From contig CAVPWR010000008.1 of the NCBI GenBank assembly GCA_963709555.1, forward strand, positions 930,001-994,000: DNA of 64,000 nt. Direction: 5' to 3'. Shown here piece after piece: positions 51,046 through 63,122 of this stretch (position 1 is the stretch's first letter; every line of letters begins with the position of its first letter). The notes below the pieces were generated by a model. The model made no database searches and had not been told where the DNA came from. It saw only the letters and a list, made by a program, of their open reading frames with translations. The stretch comes from Sulfurisoma sp963709555. GTDB taxonomy: Bacteria > Pseudomonadota > Gammaproteobacteria > Burkholderiales > Rhodocyclaceae. Position numbers and translations under genes: made by a program.

Positions 51046-51897
51046 ATGCTTGCGCATGAACCCCGGATGCCGGTCACGCAGGGCTGGCAGGCCCGCCTCG
51101 ATCTCCGCTTCGAACGCCGCGACGAGGCGTCCATCCTCGCCTCCTGCCGCCATGTCGGGCCGTTGCGGGTGCAGAAGGCGCTGCATCCCGAAGGCCCCGG
51201 CATCTGCCACGCCATCGTGCTGCACCCGCCTTCCGGCATCGTCGGCGGCGACGAGCTCGACATCGCCATCGACGTCGCTGCCGGCGCCCACGCCCTGCTC
51301 ACCACGCCGGGCGCCGGCAAGTGGTACCGCAGCGCCGGAGCGCTGGCGCGGCAGGCAGTGACGATAAAAGTCGGCGCTGGCGGCACGGCGGAGTGGCTGC
51401 CGCAGGAGACCATCGTCTTCGCCGGCGCCCAGGCCCGCCTCGAGAGCCAGGTCGAACTCGCCGCCGACGCGCGCTTCCTCGGCTGGGAGGTCCTCTGCCT
51501 CGGCCGCCGCGCCTCGGGCGAAAGTTTTTCCCACGGCGCGCTGCGCCTGGCCAATCGCATCACCCGCGAAGGCCGGCCGCTCTGGCTCGAACGCGGCCGC
51601 ATCGACGGCGGCGGCGCCCTGCTCGATTCCGCCGTCGGCCTCGCCGGCTTCCCGATCTGCGGCACGCTGCTGGCGACGGGCGAAGTACCGCCGGACCTGC
51701 TGGCCGCCTGCCGCGCCGCGGCCGCGACCGAAGCGGGTGCCCGGCGCGGCATCACCGCCCTCCCCGGCCTGCTGGTCGCCCGCTACCTCGGCCACTCGTC
51801 CGAGGCGGCGCGGCACTGGTTTTTCGAACTCTGGCAGCGCCTGCGCCCGGCGCTGCTCGGCTGCGAAGCGCAGACGCCGCGCATCTGGAATACCTGA
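51046..51897 (+). CDS. ureD: Urease accessory protein UreD
   Basis: 283 residues; scaffold with UreF and UreG for nickel loading of apo-urease. Segments LHPPSGIVGGDELDI, TTPGAGKWYRS and EWLPQETIVF are family hallmarks. VTIKVGAGGTAEW is encoded by a copy of the 25-bp repeat (51366-51390), in frame. ATG 51046 chosen; MPVTQGW a few codons on is an alternative. Starts 7 bases after urtE. Confidence 0.93.
   Translation: MLAHEPRMPVTQGWQARLDLRFERRDEASILASCRHVGPLRVQKALHPEGPGICHAIVLHPPSGIVGGDELDIAIDVAAGAHALLTTPGAGKWYRSAGALARQAVTIKVGAGGTAEWLPQETIVFAGAQARLESQVELAADARFLGWEVLCLGRRASGESFSHGALRLANRITREGRPLWLERGRIDGGGALLDSAVGLAGFPICGTLLATGEVPPDLLAACRAAAATEAGARRGITALPGLLVARYLGHSSEAARHWFFELWQRLRPALLGCEAQTPRIWNT
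51366..51390 (+). repeat. 25-bp dispersed repeat, copy 7
   Basis: Exact core then GCACGGCG, inside ureD, in the same coding frame as copies 2 and 8 (KVGAGGT). Confidence 0.85.
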
Positions 51898-51908
51898 AGG
51901 AGGCAATC

Positions 51909-52211
51909 GTGGAACTCACCCCGAGAGAAAAGGACAAGCTGCTGATCTTCACCGCCGCGCTGCTGGCCGAGCGGCGCAAAGGGCGCGGCCTTAAGCTCAA
52001 CTACCCGGAGGCGGTAGCTTTCATCACTGCCGGCATCCTCGAAGGCGCGCGCGACGGCCGCAGCGTGGCCGACCTGATGAGCTACGGCACGACGCTGCTC
52101 AAGCGCGACGAGGTGATGGAGGGCGTGCCGGAGATGATCCCGGATATCCAGGTCGAGGCGACGTTTCCCGATGGCACCAAGCTCGTCACTGTCCACAACC
52201 CCATCGTCTGA
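51909..52211 (+). CDS. ureA: Urease gamma subunit
   Basis: 100 residues, starts with GTG (MELTPREKDKLLIF) after a GGAGG ribosome site. Complete family sequence with KLNYPEAVAFI and the C-terminal TVHNPIV. Structural subunit of the urease complex with UreB and UreC. Confidence 0.97.
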   Translation: MELTPREKDKLLIFTAALLAERRKGRGLKLNYPEAVAFITAGILEGARDGRSVADLMSYGTTLLKRDEVMEGVPEMIPDIQVEATFPDGTKLVTVHNPIV

Positions 52212-52221
52212 GGAAAACAAA

Positions 52222-52530
52222 ATGATTCCAGGCGAAATGAAGATCGAAAGCGGCGAGATCGAGTTGAATGTCGGCCGCCGCACGCTCACCCTCGAAGTGG
52301 CCAACACCGGCGACCGCCCGATCCAGGTCGGCTCGCACTACCATTTCTTCGAGACCAACGAGGCGCTGGCCTTCGACCGTGCCGCCGCGCGCGGCATGCG
52401 GCTCAACATCGCCGCCGGCACGGCGGTACGCTTCGAGCCGGGGCAGACACGCACGATCGAACTCGTGGACTATGCGGGCGAGCGCAAGGTGTATGGCTTC
52501 CAGGGCAAAGTGATGGGAGCCTTGAAGTGA
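52222..52530 (+). CDS. ureB: Urease beta subunit
   Basis: 102 residues, starting MIPGEMKIESGEIELN with the conserved GSHYHFFETN and GMRLNIAAGTAVRFEPG. Follows ureA by 10 bases. A repeat-rich gap of 234 bases separates it from ureC. Confidence 0.97.
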   Translation: MIPGEMKIESGEIELNVGRRTLTLEVANTGDRPIQVGSHYHFFETNEALAFDRAAARGMRLNIAAGTAVRFEPGQTRTIELVDYAGERKVYGFQGKVMGALK

Positions 52531-52764
52531 CTCACGCCGTCTGCTGCGCGATCGGAGCGGTGGGGTACTCTGCGCCGCTCATGTCCCCCGGCGGCAGCCT
52601 GCGGCCGCCACCTCCTCCTTTACTTCGCTCTGCAGAGCACCCCACCGCTCCGATCGGCCACCGCCGTGGGTGTTTGGTCGGCCGCATACCACCACCCTTG
52701 GCGCGCCCCATTCCTCAAACAGCATGGCGTCGCAGGTAGCGCAAAGCACAATGGAGCAAGTGAA
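52531..52764 (+). repeat. Composite repeat block before ureC
   Basis: Related to the block at 48017-48374. Contains palindromic element copy 3, then GTGGGTGTTTGGTC, a degenerate remnant (ACCACCACCCTTGGCGCG) where the urtC block has copy 2, and a 40-base end ending ATGGAGCAAG that supplies the ureC ribosome site. Confidence 0.7.
52550..52655 (-). repeat. Palindromic element, copy 3 (antisense to operon)
   Basis: 24-base arms (52550-52573, 52632-52655) match in 23 of 24; the exception is G-U in the minus-strand RNA. The inner hairpin is GGTGGCGGCC-GCA-GGCTGCCGCC with two G-U pairs. The AGCGAAGTAAAGGAGG and GGGGACATGAGC loop strands are conserved. Confidence 0.8.
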
Positions 52765-54466
<1,702 letters not shown>

Positions 54467-54468
54467 CC

Positions 54469-54984
54469 ATGCTGGTCATCGAGAAATTCGCCGACACCAA
54501 GTCCGTCGCTACCGAGAAACTCGAGCTCGGCTTCGATGCGCGTTGCAAGAGCCGCTTGCGGGCAAAGCTGGCGAGCGGCGAAGACTGCGGCTTGTTCCTC
54601 GAACGCGGCACCGTACTGCGCGGTGGCGACAGGCTGCTCGCCAACGACGGCCGCGTGGTCGAGGTGGTCGCCGCGCCGGAGAGCTTGATGGAAGCGCTGA
54701 GCGGCGATCCGCTGCTGATCGCCAAGGCGGCCTACCACCTCGGCAACCGCCACGTCGCCGTGCATCTCCTGCCCGGCCGGCTGCGCTTCGTCGCCGACCA
54801 CGTGCTGGGCGAAATGGTGCGCGGCCTCGGCCTCAAGGTCGCCGCGCTCGAATCCCCGTTCGAACCGGAAAGCGGCGCCTACGGGGCGCATCCCCACCCG
54901 CACGGCCACGGCAGCGACGGCGAGGGCCTGGTTGCCAACAATCGCCCGCGCATCCACGACCACTTCGGCAGCACCCCGCGATGA
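54469..54984 (+). CDS. ureE: Urease accessory protein UreE (nickel metallochaperone)
   Basis: 171 residues. The N-terminal peptide-binding domain is followed by the metal-binding domain (YHLGNRHVAVHLLPG, about 85-99) and a His-rich tail (HPHPHGHG about 146-153, then RPRIHDHF) for nickel. Starts 2 bases after the ureC stop and its own stop overlaps ureF. Confidence 0.94.
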   Translation: MLVIEKFADTKSVATEKLELGFDARCKSRLRAKLASGEDCGLFLERGTVLRGGDRLLANDGRVVEVVAAPESLMEALSGDPLLIAKAAYHLGNRHVAVHLLPGRLRFVADHVLGEMVRGLGLKVAALESPFEPESGAYGAHPHPHGHGSDGEGLVANNRPRIHDHFGSTPR

Positions 54985-55675
54985 GCCTCGCCCTGACACG
55001 CCTGCTGCAGCTCGCCAGCCCGGCCCTGCCGGTCGGTGCCTACACCTATTCGCAGGGCCTCGAATGGGCGATCGAGGAAGGCACGGTGAGGGACGAGGCG
55101 AGCGCGCTCGCCTGGATCGGCGACCAGCTCGAATGGAACCTCGGCCGCTTCGAGGCGCCGTTGCTGGCGCGGATGATCGCGGCCTGGCAGGGCGGCGCGC
55201 ACGACGCCGCGCTGGCGCTCGACGCCGACTACCTCGCCAGCCGCGAGACCGCCGAACTGCGCGCCGAGACGCTGCAGATGGGCCACTCCCTGCGCCGACT
55301 GATCGACGACCTGCGCGACTTCCCGCCCGACCTGAGCGCACGCATCGCCGTCTCGCCAGGCCAGCGCTTTGCGTCCTGCGGAACTTTTCCCTTCGTCTGG
55401 AGCGCGATCGCGGCCGAATGGCACATCGCCGCCCGCGACGCGCTGGTGGCCTGGCTCTGGAGCTGGGCCGAGAACCAGATGATGGCCGCGCTCAAGGCCG
55501 TGCCGCTCGGCCAGGCCGCCGGCCAGCGCATCCTGCTCGAGATCGGCGGCCGCATCCCCGCCGTGGTCGAGCGCGCGCTGGCCATGGACGAGGATGAAAT
55601 GAGCAACTTCGCGCCCGGCTTCGCCATCGCCTGCGCGCGCCACGAAACCCAGTACGCCGGCTGTTTCGCTCATGA
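54981..55675 (+). CDS. ureF: Urease accessory protein UreF (probable 3' frameshift)
   Basis: About 231 residues. LLQLASPALPVGAYTYSQGLEWA, then SNFAPGFAIACARHETQYA, are family hallmarks. The uncorrected frame ends at 55694 (CFAHDGLRLP), but a one-base correction near 55661 gives the family ending LFRS and a stop at 55673-55675, overlapping the next ATG (ATGA). I use that end. GTPase-regulating partner of UreG. Confidence 0.92.
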
Positions 55676-56040
55676 CGGGCTTCGACTACCATAGCGTCAT
55701 GGAACACCACATCGATCCTGACACCGCCCGCGCCGTACGGGCATTTCCTCGACCGTCTGCCGGCCATTACGACGTCGCAGGCGCAATCCTGTTCGGCAGC
55801 CGCGCCCGCCACGACCACCGGCCCGATAGTGATGCCGATGTAGTAGTTCTGTTGCGTGGACTGCCGTCGGATTTCATCGAGGCATAGATGCCCATGTCCG
55901 AATTGGCATTCGATGTGCTGTTGAGACGGGGTTCTGGTCCAGGCAGTCCCAATCTGGGAATCGGAATGGGAGCAAGTCCCGAGCAGTTCAACAACCCGGC
56001 GCTGCTGCGCAATGTTCGAGCCGAAGGAGTCCCGGTCTGA
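55672..56040 (+). CDS. MNT-type nucleotidyltransferase antitoxin-like protein (frameshifts)
   Basis: Minimal nucleotidyltransferase: ILFGSRARHDHRPDSDAD is the exact GS-x10-DxD catalytic motif. The first frame stops at 55887; the rest (MSELAFDVLL, LVQAVPIWESEWEQ, PALLRNVRAEGVPV) continues in other frames to the stop at 56038-56040. About 120 residues if corrected. The start ATG overlaps the corrected ureF stop. With the HEPN gene it forms an MNT-HEPN toxin-antitoxin pair inside the urease operon. Confidence 0.75.
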
Positions 56041-56419
56041 CACCAGGCGATTATCGTTGGAAAGGCCGATGCGCTCACTGGCATCGGCCAAACTGCTGCG
56101 GGCGGACGGAGACAGTGCGGGCGCATGCAATCGAGCCTACTACGCCATGTTCGATGCCGCACATGCAGCCCTTGCAATCTGCGTTGAAGACTTCGATCCG
56201 GGCAAGACCAAGACCCACAGCGGACTGATCTCGGCCGTCGGGCAGCACCTTGTCCTGTCCGGACGATTGCCCATCGAGCTGGGCAAAGCCCTGGGGCGCG
56301 TGGAACAACTGCGGAAAGTTGCCGACTATACGGGCGAGGACATAACCATCGACCAGGCTGGCGAAGCCGATCCGGCAGGCGGAGACTTTCCTCGACGCAG
56401 TGCGACGCCTGGTTCAGCC

Positions 56420-56423
<4 letters not shown>
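56041..56423 (+). CDS. HEPN-domain protein, partner of the MNT gene (frameshifts)
   Basis: About 125 residues if corrected. The main segment LASAKLLRADGD, NRAYYAMFDAAHAAL and LGRVEQLRKVADYTGEDI is the UPF0332 HEPN family. The N-terminus reads TPGDYRWKG (an ATG is not evident; it may be affected by an error) and the C-terminus KPIRQAETFLDAVRRLVQP lies in another frame, stopping at 56421-56423 over the ureG start. Likely toxin or accessory half of the MNT-HEPN pair. Confidence 0.72.
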
Positions 56424-57056
<633 letters not shown>

Positions 57057-57165
57057 GCATCGCGTTAACATTCGCAGCAGACAATCGCGCGGCGCAAAGC
57101 AACGATCAACGTCCGGCCAATCGCCGCGCCCCATCGCTTTCCGCATCGATGCAAGGACCATCCCC

Positions 57166-57632
57166 ATGACACGCCAAATTCCCTCCCGGCTGCTCGCCGC
57201 GCGTCGCTCGCGCTGCTGGCGCTCCCCGCCCAGGCACAACTGACCATCTCGCCCGACCTCAAGAGCGGCGAGCAGGTCTACAAGGAGATCTGCTCCGCCT
57301 GCCACGAGACCGGCGTGGCGGGTGCGCCGAAGTTCCAGGACAAGCAAGCCTGGGCGCCGCTGATCGCCGAAGGCCAGCACGTGCTGACCGGCCATGCCTG
57401 GGTCGGCGTGCGCGCCATGCCGGCCAGGGGCGGCAATCCGGACCTCAAGCTGGTGGAGTTCGCACGCGGCGTCGCCTGGATGGCCAACCATGCCGGCGCC
57501 GACTGGAAGGATCCCGACGTCGCGACGATGCGCAAGATCCTCAAGGAAGCCGACGGCCGCCTCGACGTCGCGATCCGCGACGCGCAGGCCATGAAGAAGG
57601 AAATCCGGCGCCTGAGCGCGACGACGCGCTAG
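57166..57632 (+). CDS. Cytochrome c5-like monohaem protein (one frameshift)
   Basis: About 155 residues. The signal peptide (MTRQIPSRLLAA...LALLALPAQAQ) is split by one missing base near 57196. The haem site is CSACHETG (about residues 45-52 of the corrected protein) with a distal Met in GVRAMPARGG. The C-terminal 60 residues are charged and helical. Periplasmic electron carrier; its stop touches the end of the GGDEF-EAL gene. Confidence 0.83.
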
Positions 57633-59819
57633 CTAGGCCTCGCCGCCGCCCTGCCGCCGCAGGACCTGCCGCTCCACCTCGTCGGCCGGCATGGGCCGGG
57701 CGAACAGGTAGCCCTGGTAGGCATCGCAGCCGAAGGCATCCAGGTACTCGAGCTGGCTGGCGGTCTCGACGCCCTCGGCGACGACCATCAGGCCCAGGCT
57801 GTGGCCGAGGACGATCACCAGCTTGGCGATGTGCGATTCCTCGACGTGGAGATCGAGGTCGCGCACGAAGGCGCGGTCGATCTTGAGGACGTCGGCAGGG
57901 AAGCGTTTGAGGTAGCTGAGCGAGGAATAGCCGGTGCCGAAATCATCGATCGCCAGCCGCACGCCCAGCGCCTTGAGACGATGCAAAAGCGCGATCGAGC
58001 GGTCGATGTTGCCGATGATCATGCTCTCGGTGATCTCGAGTTCCAGTCGTTCCGGCGCGAGGCCGCTTTCGGCCAGGACACGGCCGACCAGGGCGACGAT
58101 GGCTTCCTCCTGCAGCATGCGCGCCGAGAGGTTCACCGCCATGGTCGGTTCGCCAAGGCCGGCCTGCGACCAGGCCACGGCCTGGCGGCAGGCGACGGTC
58201 AGCACGTGCTCGGTGATGGGCACGATGAGTCCGGTGTCCTCGGCCACGCCGATGAACTTGTCCGGGGGAATCCAGCCCTGCTCCGGGCTGTGCCACCGCA
58301 CCAGCGCCTCGAAGCCCAGAACCTGCTGCCGGCGGTCCACCTTCGCCTGGAAGTGCACCGTGATCTCGTTCCGCGCCAAGGCGCGCCGCAGGCTGCTGTC
58401 GAGCCCCACCCGCTCCATCGCCAGGTAGTTGAGCTGGCGCGTGAAGAACTGGAAGTTGTTGCGGCCCTGATCCTTCGCCAGGTACATGGCGGCGTCGGCG
58501 TTCTTGATCAGGTCCTGCGGATCGTCGCCGTCGTTCGGGTAAACGCTGATGCCGATGCTGGCCGTGACGAAGAGCTCGGTGCCATCCACCGCCACCGGCC
58601 GCTGCAGTTCCTCGCGGATGCGCTTCATGATGCGGACGATCGATGCCGTCTGGTAGTGGTTGTTGAGCACCAGCACGAACTCGTCGCCGCCGTAGCGGGC
58701 CACCGTGTCGGTGGTGCGGACGCAAGCCTGCAGCCGCCGTGCCACCTCGACTAGCAGCACGTCGCCGGCCTGGTGGCCGAGGCTGTCGTTGATGTACTTG
58801 AAGTTGTCGAGGTCGATGAAGGCTACGGTGGCGAAATAGCTGTTGCGCTCGGCCAGCGCGATGGCCTGCTGCAGCCGGTCGGCGAGTAGCACGCGGTTGG
58901 GCAGTCCGGTGAGCAGGTCGTGGCTGGCCTGGTATTCGAGCTGCTTCTGGTGCTGCTTCTGCGCCGTGATGTCCTGCACCACCCCCTCGTAGTAAAGGAA
59001 GCAGCCCTCGCGATCGTGCACCGCGTGCGCGCTTTCCGAGATCCAGATCACCGTGCCGTCGCGGCGCCGCACCTCGGACTCGAAGTCGTCCAGCCGCCCG
59101 GCCTTGGTCATGATCCGCTTGAATTCCTCGCGCCGGCTCGGGTCGACATAGAGTTGGCTGCCGATGTCCTGCAGCGCCGCCATCAACTCGGCCGGCGTGT
59201 CGTAGCCGTAGATGCGCGCCAGCGCCGGGTTGGCGGCGAGGTAGACGCCCTCCGCCGTGGTCTGGAAGATGCCGTCCGTGGCATTTTCGAAGATGCTGCG
59301 GTAGCGGGCCTCGGCGGCCGCCAGCGCCTGGCGCGAACGCACCCGCGCGCTGATGTCTTCGAGGAAGCCCTGCAGCACCGGCACGCCGTCTTCGTCGCGA
59401 ATGGACTCGCCGCGCTCCTGTACCCATTTCTCGCTGCCATCGCTGCAGACGATCCGGTATTCGAGCCGGTAGGCCGCGCCGCGGGCGACGGCCTCCTCGG
59501 TCGCCGCCTCGACAGCGGGCCGGTCCATCGGATGAATCAGGTTCTTGAAGGAGACGCGGCGGCTGCCCAGCAGTTCGGCCGCGTCGTAGCCGGTCAGGGC
59601 ACGGCAGTCGCCGCCGATCAGCAGCAGAGTCCAGTCGGCATCGAGCGCGCAGCGGAAGACGATGCCGTCGAAGAGCCGCATCAGGCCTTCTAGCATGCGG
59701 TCTAGGTCCACCGCGACCCAGTCGGTGACCGGGGCGCCGGCCGTCGCATCCATCACGGGCTTGTCGTGGTACATCGCGTAGAAGGACGCAAGGGGCATGC
59801 CACCCCCGCGCGGCGTCAT
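57633..59819 (-). CDS. PAS-PAS-GGDEF-EAL cyclic-di-GMP protein
   Basis: 728 residues, no membrane segments. Two PAS domains (about 45-160 and 165-295) precede GGDEF (RYGGDEFVLVL; active motif intact) and EAL (FEALVRW; EAL intact, with DDFGTGYSSL and KIDRAFVRDL). Both making and breaking c-di-GMP are possible. ATG 59819 chosen; MPLASF 21 bases on is an alternative. Divergent from the 60-kb operon; the NtrC-like site lies just before its start. Confidence 0.93.
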   Translation of the reverse strand: MTPRGGGMPLASFYAMYHDKPVMDATAGAPVTDWVAVDLDRMLEGLMRLFDGIVFRCALDADWTLLLIGGDCRALTGYDAAELLGSRRVSFKNLIHPMDRPAVEAATEEAVARGAAYRLEYRIVCSDGSEKWVQERGESIRDEDGVPVLQGFLEDISARVRSRQALAAAEARYRSIFENATDGIFQTTAEGVYLAANPALARIYGYDTPAELMAALQDIGSQLYVDPSRREEFKRIMTKAGRLDDFESEVRRRDGTVIWISESAHAVHDREGCFLYYEGVVQDITAQKQHQKQLEYQASHDLLTGLPNRVLLADRLQQAIALAERNSYFATVAFIDLDNFKYINDSLGHQAGDVLLVEVARRLQACVRTTDTVARYGGDEFVLVLNNHYQTASIVRIMKRIREELQRPVAVDGTELFVTASIGISVYPNDGDDPQDLIKNADAAMYLAKDQGRNNFQFFTRQLNYLAMERVGLDSSLRRALARNEITVHFQAKVDRRQQVLGFEALVRWHSPEQGWIPPDKFIGVAEDTGLIVPITEHVLTVACRQAVAWSQAGLGEPTMAVNLSARMLQEEAIVALVGRVLAESGLAPERLELEITESMIIGNIDRSIALLHRLKALGVRLAIDDFGTGYSSLSYLKRFPADVLKIDRAFVRDLDLHVEESHIAKLVIVLGHSLGLMVVAEGVETASQLEYLDAFGCDAYQGYLFARPMPADEVERQVLRRQGGGEA

Positions 59820-59843
59820 TTCGCCGCGCACACGCCGGCCACG

Positions 59844-59860
59844 CGCACCAAGCCCGTGCG
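59844..59860. promoter_or_regulatory. NtrC-like palindrome upstream of the 60-kb operon
   Basis: CGCACC-N5-CGTGCG: a palindrome matching the NtrC box in 9 of 12 positions, centred about 117 bases before the expected start at 59969. It also sits 25 bases upstream of the divergent GGDEF-EAL gene and could repress it. Weakest of the three NtrC-like sites. The gap 59820-60146 otherwise holds only the sigma-54 promoter. Confidence 0.5.
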
Positions 59861-59941
59861 TGCCGGGCCAATCACGACCCGCCGCGGTGCATGATCCGCC
59901 GCCGCAGCGCGCGAAGGCCGCAGCCACGCGGCCCCATCGCA

Positions 59942-59957
59942 TGGCACAAGCATTGCT
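59942..59957 (+). promoter_or_regulatory. Sigma-54 promoter of the 60-kb operon
   Basis: TGGCACAAGCATTGCT: GG and GC at exact -24/-12 spacing, full TTGCT -12 box. Expected start near 59969, 178 bases before the first gene. Confidence 0.8.
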
Positions 59958-60146
59958 AAGGAGTAGGCAGGGGGCGATCGCCATCGCTGCTCGAATGTGT
60001 CGCTAGGGTTCCGGTCCGCTTGCATGGGGATGTCTGGTCCGAGAGCGACCGGCTCCGCGACTGCGGAGCTACACGGAGGGACAAAAGCCCGGGAGGACGC
60101 GCTGACACCGCCCCTGCCGACTCTCACCCTGCCAAGGAGCCTCACC

Positions 60147-61197
60147 ATGCAAAGCTCGTCCCTTCTCCGCAAAGCCCGCATCCTCGCTATAGGCATCGCC
60201 GGCGCCCTCGCCGTCGCCGGCGCGCAGGCCGCCACCACCATGAAGATCGGCCTCACCACCTGGATCGGCTACTCGCCGTTCTACGTCGCCGACGCGCTCG
60301 ACCTCTACAAGAAGCACGGCCTCAAGGTCACGCTGCAGACCTTCCCCGATCCGGCCGCGCTGCCCTCCGCGATGTCCGGCGGTGCCGTCGACGGCGCGCT
60401 GATGACCTACGACCAGGTGATCGGCGCCGCCGGCCAGGGCCAGCTGTTCAAGGTCGTGCTGCCGGTCGACTACTCCAACGGCGGCGACGCCGTGCTGGCC
60501 GCCAAGCCGATCGCCAAGATCACCGACCTCAAGGGCAAGAAGGTCGCCTACGCCCCGCTGTCGCCGTCCGACTTCCTCATCTCCTACGCCCTCAAGGCCA
60601 ACGGCATGAGCGTCAAGGACATCACCCCGGTCGAACATGACCCCCGAGGCGATTCCCGCCGCGATGGCCTCCGGCGCCGTGCCGGTCGGCGTCACCTACG
60701 AGCCCAACGTCTCGCAGATCCTCGCCACCGGCAAGGGCAAGGTCCAGGTCATCTACTCGTCCAAGGACGCGCCCGGCCTCATCGCCGACGTGCTCGCCTT
60801 CGACGACAAGAAGATCGCCAAGAACGGCAAGGAGATCCAGGCCATCGTCAGCGTCTACCTCGAAGCGCTCAAGTTCATGAAGGACAAGCCCGCCGAAGCC
60901 GCCAAGCTCATCGGCAAGGCCGTCGGCGTCTCCGAGAAGGAAGTCGGCGAACAGCTCTCCGGCGTCTACAACATCCCGCTCGCCGAGATGCCCAAGCCCT
61001 ACGCCAAGGGCAAGGAAACCACCTCCTACTACACCAGCGGCGCAATCATCAACGAGATCCTGCTGAAGAGCGGCCAGATCAAGAAGCCGGTCGACATCGC
61101 CACCACCCTCGACGATCGCTTCGTCAAGGCCCAAGTAAGCCAGGAAAAAGTCGGCGCTGGCGACACGCCGGTGCCGACCTTCCGCTGCTGCTCATGA
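60147..61197 (+). CDS. ABC-type substrate-binding protein, nitrate/taurine/ureide class (one frameshift)
   Basis: About 349 residues. The signal peptide (1-29) precedes MKIGLTTWIGYSPFYVADALDLYKKHG, typical of the TauA/NrtA/SsuA-like COG0715 class. One extra base near 60640 shifts the frame after TPVEHD. No permease or ATPase gene follows, so it may use another transporter or act as an orphan. The last 20 residues (QEKVGAGDTPVPTFRCCS) come from a copy of the 25-bp repeat and what follows it. GGAG ribosome site before ATG 60147. Confidence 0.85.
61145..61170 (+). repeat. 25-bp dispersed repeat, copy 8
   Basis: Exact core then ACACGCCG, forming the last codons of the solute-binding protein gene (KVGAGDTP). 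Confidence 0.85.
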
Positions 61198-62207
61198 CCA
61201 CCCGCATTATTCCGCTTCCCCGACGGCGCCCTGCCCAACACGCTGGCGCTGGCCTACGCTCTGGCCGGCTACGGCATCGGCCTGTGGCTGATGGCGACCG
61301 CGCCGCTGCCCGTCGCACTCGCCGCCACGCTGTGGTTCGCCCACGCGCTGATCATCTCCGCCTACCTGTTCCACGAATTCGCCCACAACACCATCTTCGT
61401 CCGCCCGGCCTGGCAACACGCCGCGCCGGCATACTCATGACCTGGCTCACCGGCAGCTGTTACGCCCGCTACGAACACCTGCGCCTGCAAGCACATGCGC
61501 CACCACGTCGACCGCGCCGACGTCATCAGCCTCGACATCAAGGCCTGGCTGCTGGCCGGCCCGGCCTGGGTGCCGCCGCGCTGCGTGCTCGCGCTCGAAT
61601 GGGCCTACGTGCCGGCCGTGGAACTGCTGATGCACGCCTGGGTCATCGCTGCTGCCCTTCCTCAGCCCGCAACGCCGCGCCGACCGCTGGCGCCTGCTCG
61701 CCATCCTCGCCGTCACGCGGCAGGGCCTTCGCCGCCCTCGCCTGGTTCGCGCCGCAGGGCGCCGCGCTCTATGTCGTCGCCTATCTGATCATGATCACCG
61801 TGCTGCGCTTCGCCGACTGCTACCAGCACACCTACGACGCCTTCGCCATCCTGGAAAGGAGCAAGGTGCCGGCCGACAAGCTGCGCGACACCGCCTACGA
61901 GCAGGCCAACACCTATTCCAACCTGGCCAGCTGCGCTGGCCCGTGGCTCAACCTGCTGCTGCTCAACTTCCCCTTCCACAACGCCCACCACGAAAAGCCC
62001 GCCGCGCCGTGGTACCGGCTGCCCGCGCTGCACCGCGAGCTGTACGGCGAGCAGCCCGCGGCCAGGCCATCCCCATGGCGAAGCTGCTGCGCCCTTCCAT
62101 CGCCATCGCGTGAGCCGCGTGCTCGCCGACGACTACGGCGAGTGGACCGCCGGCGATCCCGCCGCCTTCAAGGGCGCGGTGGCCGTTTCCTTCCTGACTG
62201 CGGTCTA
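61194..62207 (+). CDS. Fatty-acid-desaturase/hydroxylase-like membrane enzyme (at least five frameshifts)
   Basis: About 335 residues when frames are joined. The three His boxes of the membrane di-iron family are readable: HEFAHN, HMRHHVD and HNAHH. Membrane segments LAYALAGYGIGLWLM, WFAHALIISAYLF and YVVAYLIMITVL lie between. Breaks near 61216, 61430, 61487, 61645, 61720 and 62065. ATG overlaps the previous stop. Desaturase, hydroxylase or monooxygenase: the substrate cannot be told from this. Confidence 0.75.
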
Positions 62208-62217
62208 GGTGCCCCCC

Positions 62218-63094
62218 ATGCCCATCGCCGGTACCTGCTCGCCGGCTCCGTGCTCTGGGGCCTGTTCTGGTGGCCGCTCAAGGCGCTGGCCGGCGCGGGC
62301 ATGGCCGGCAGCTTCGTGCAGGCTCGTCGCCTACGCCCTGCCGGCGCTGGTCCTCGCGCCGTGGGCCTGGGCCAGCCGCGCGGCCTGGAAGAACAGCCTC
62401 GGCCTGCTGCTGCTGATCGCCCTGCTCGGCGGCTGGGCCAATGCCTCCTTCGCCAGCGCGCTCACCTACGGCGGCGTGGTGCGCGTGATGCTGCTGTTCT
62501 ACCTCGCGCCGGTGTGGACCATCGTCGCCGCCCGCATCGCTCTGGCCGAACCGATCACCCCGCTGCGCCTGGCCTCGCTGGCGCTGGCGATGGCCGGCCT
62601 GGCCTTCACCCTCGGCGGCCCGCAGGTGTTGGCGGCGCCGCTCGGCGCCATCGACCTGCTGGCGCTGTCCTCCGGCCTCGCCTTCGCGCTCACCAACGTC
62701 GCCATCCGCGCCGGCCACGACAGCGGCGACCAAGGATGACCATGGGGAGCTCCCCGAGAGCGCCCGCGCCGTCGCGGTGTTCGCCGCCTGCGCGCTGTTC
62801 TCGGCGGGATTCATGTTCGCCGCCGGCGAAGCGCCGCCCGCGTTCGCCATCGAAACGACGCCCGTCCTCCTCGGCCTTGTCGCCCTGGGCCTGCTCTGGG
62901 TCCTCCCCGGCACGCTCGCCACCTACTACGGCGTGGCCCGGCTCGAAGCCGGCAAGGCCGCGATCCTGCTGCTCGCCGAGCTGGTGGTCGGCGTGGTCTC
63001 GGCGGTGCTCATCGGCGGCGAGGCGCTCGGCCTCAAGGAAGCCATCGGCGGCGCGCTGATCCTCGCCGCCGCCGTGCTCGAGGCGCGCAGCTGA
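62218..63094 (+). CDS. EamA/DMT-family exporter (several frameshifts)
   Basis: About 291 residues, ten predicted membrane segments. SVLWGLFWWPLKALAGAGM, YALPALVLAPWAWASR, VRVMLLFYLAPVWTIVAARIAL and VLPGTLATYYGVARLEAGKAAIL are typical EamA segments. Breaks near 62226, 62326, 62737 and 62760. Likely a drug/metabolite exporter; the cargo may be a product of the operon. Confidence 0.8.
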
Positions 63095-63122
63095 ATGCGC
63101 GCGGACAACAGGCGGCGCCGGC

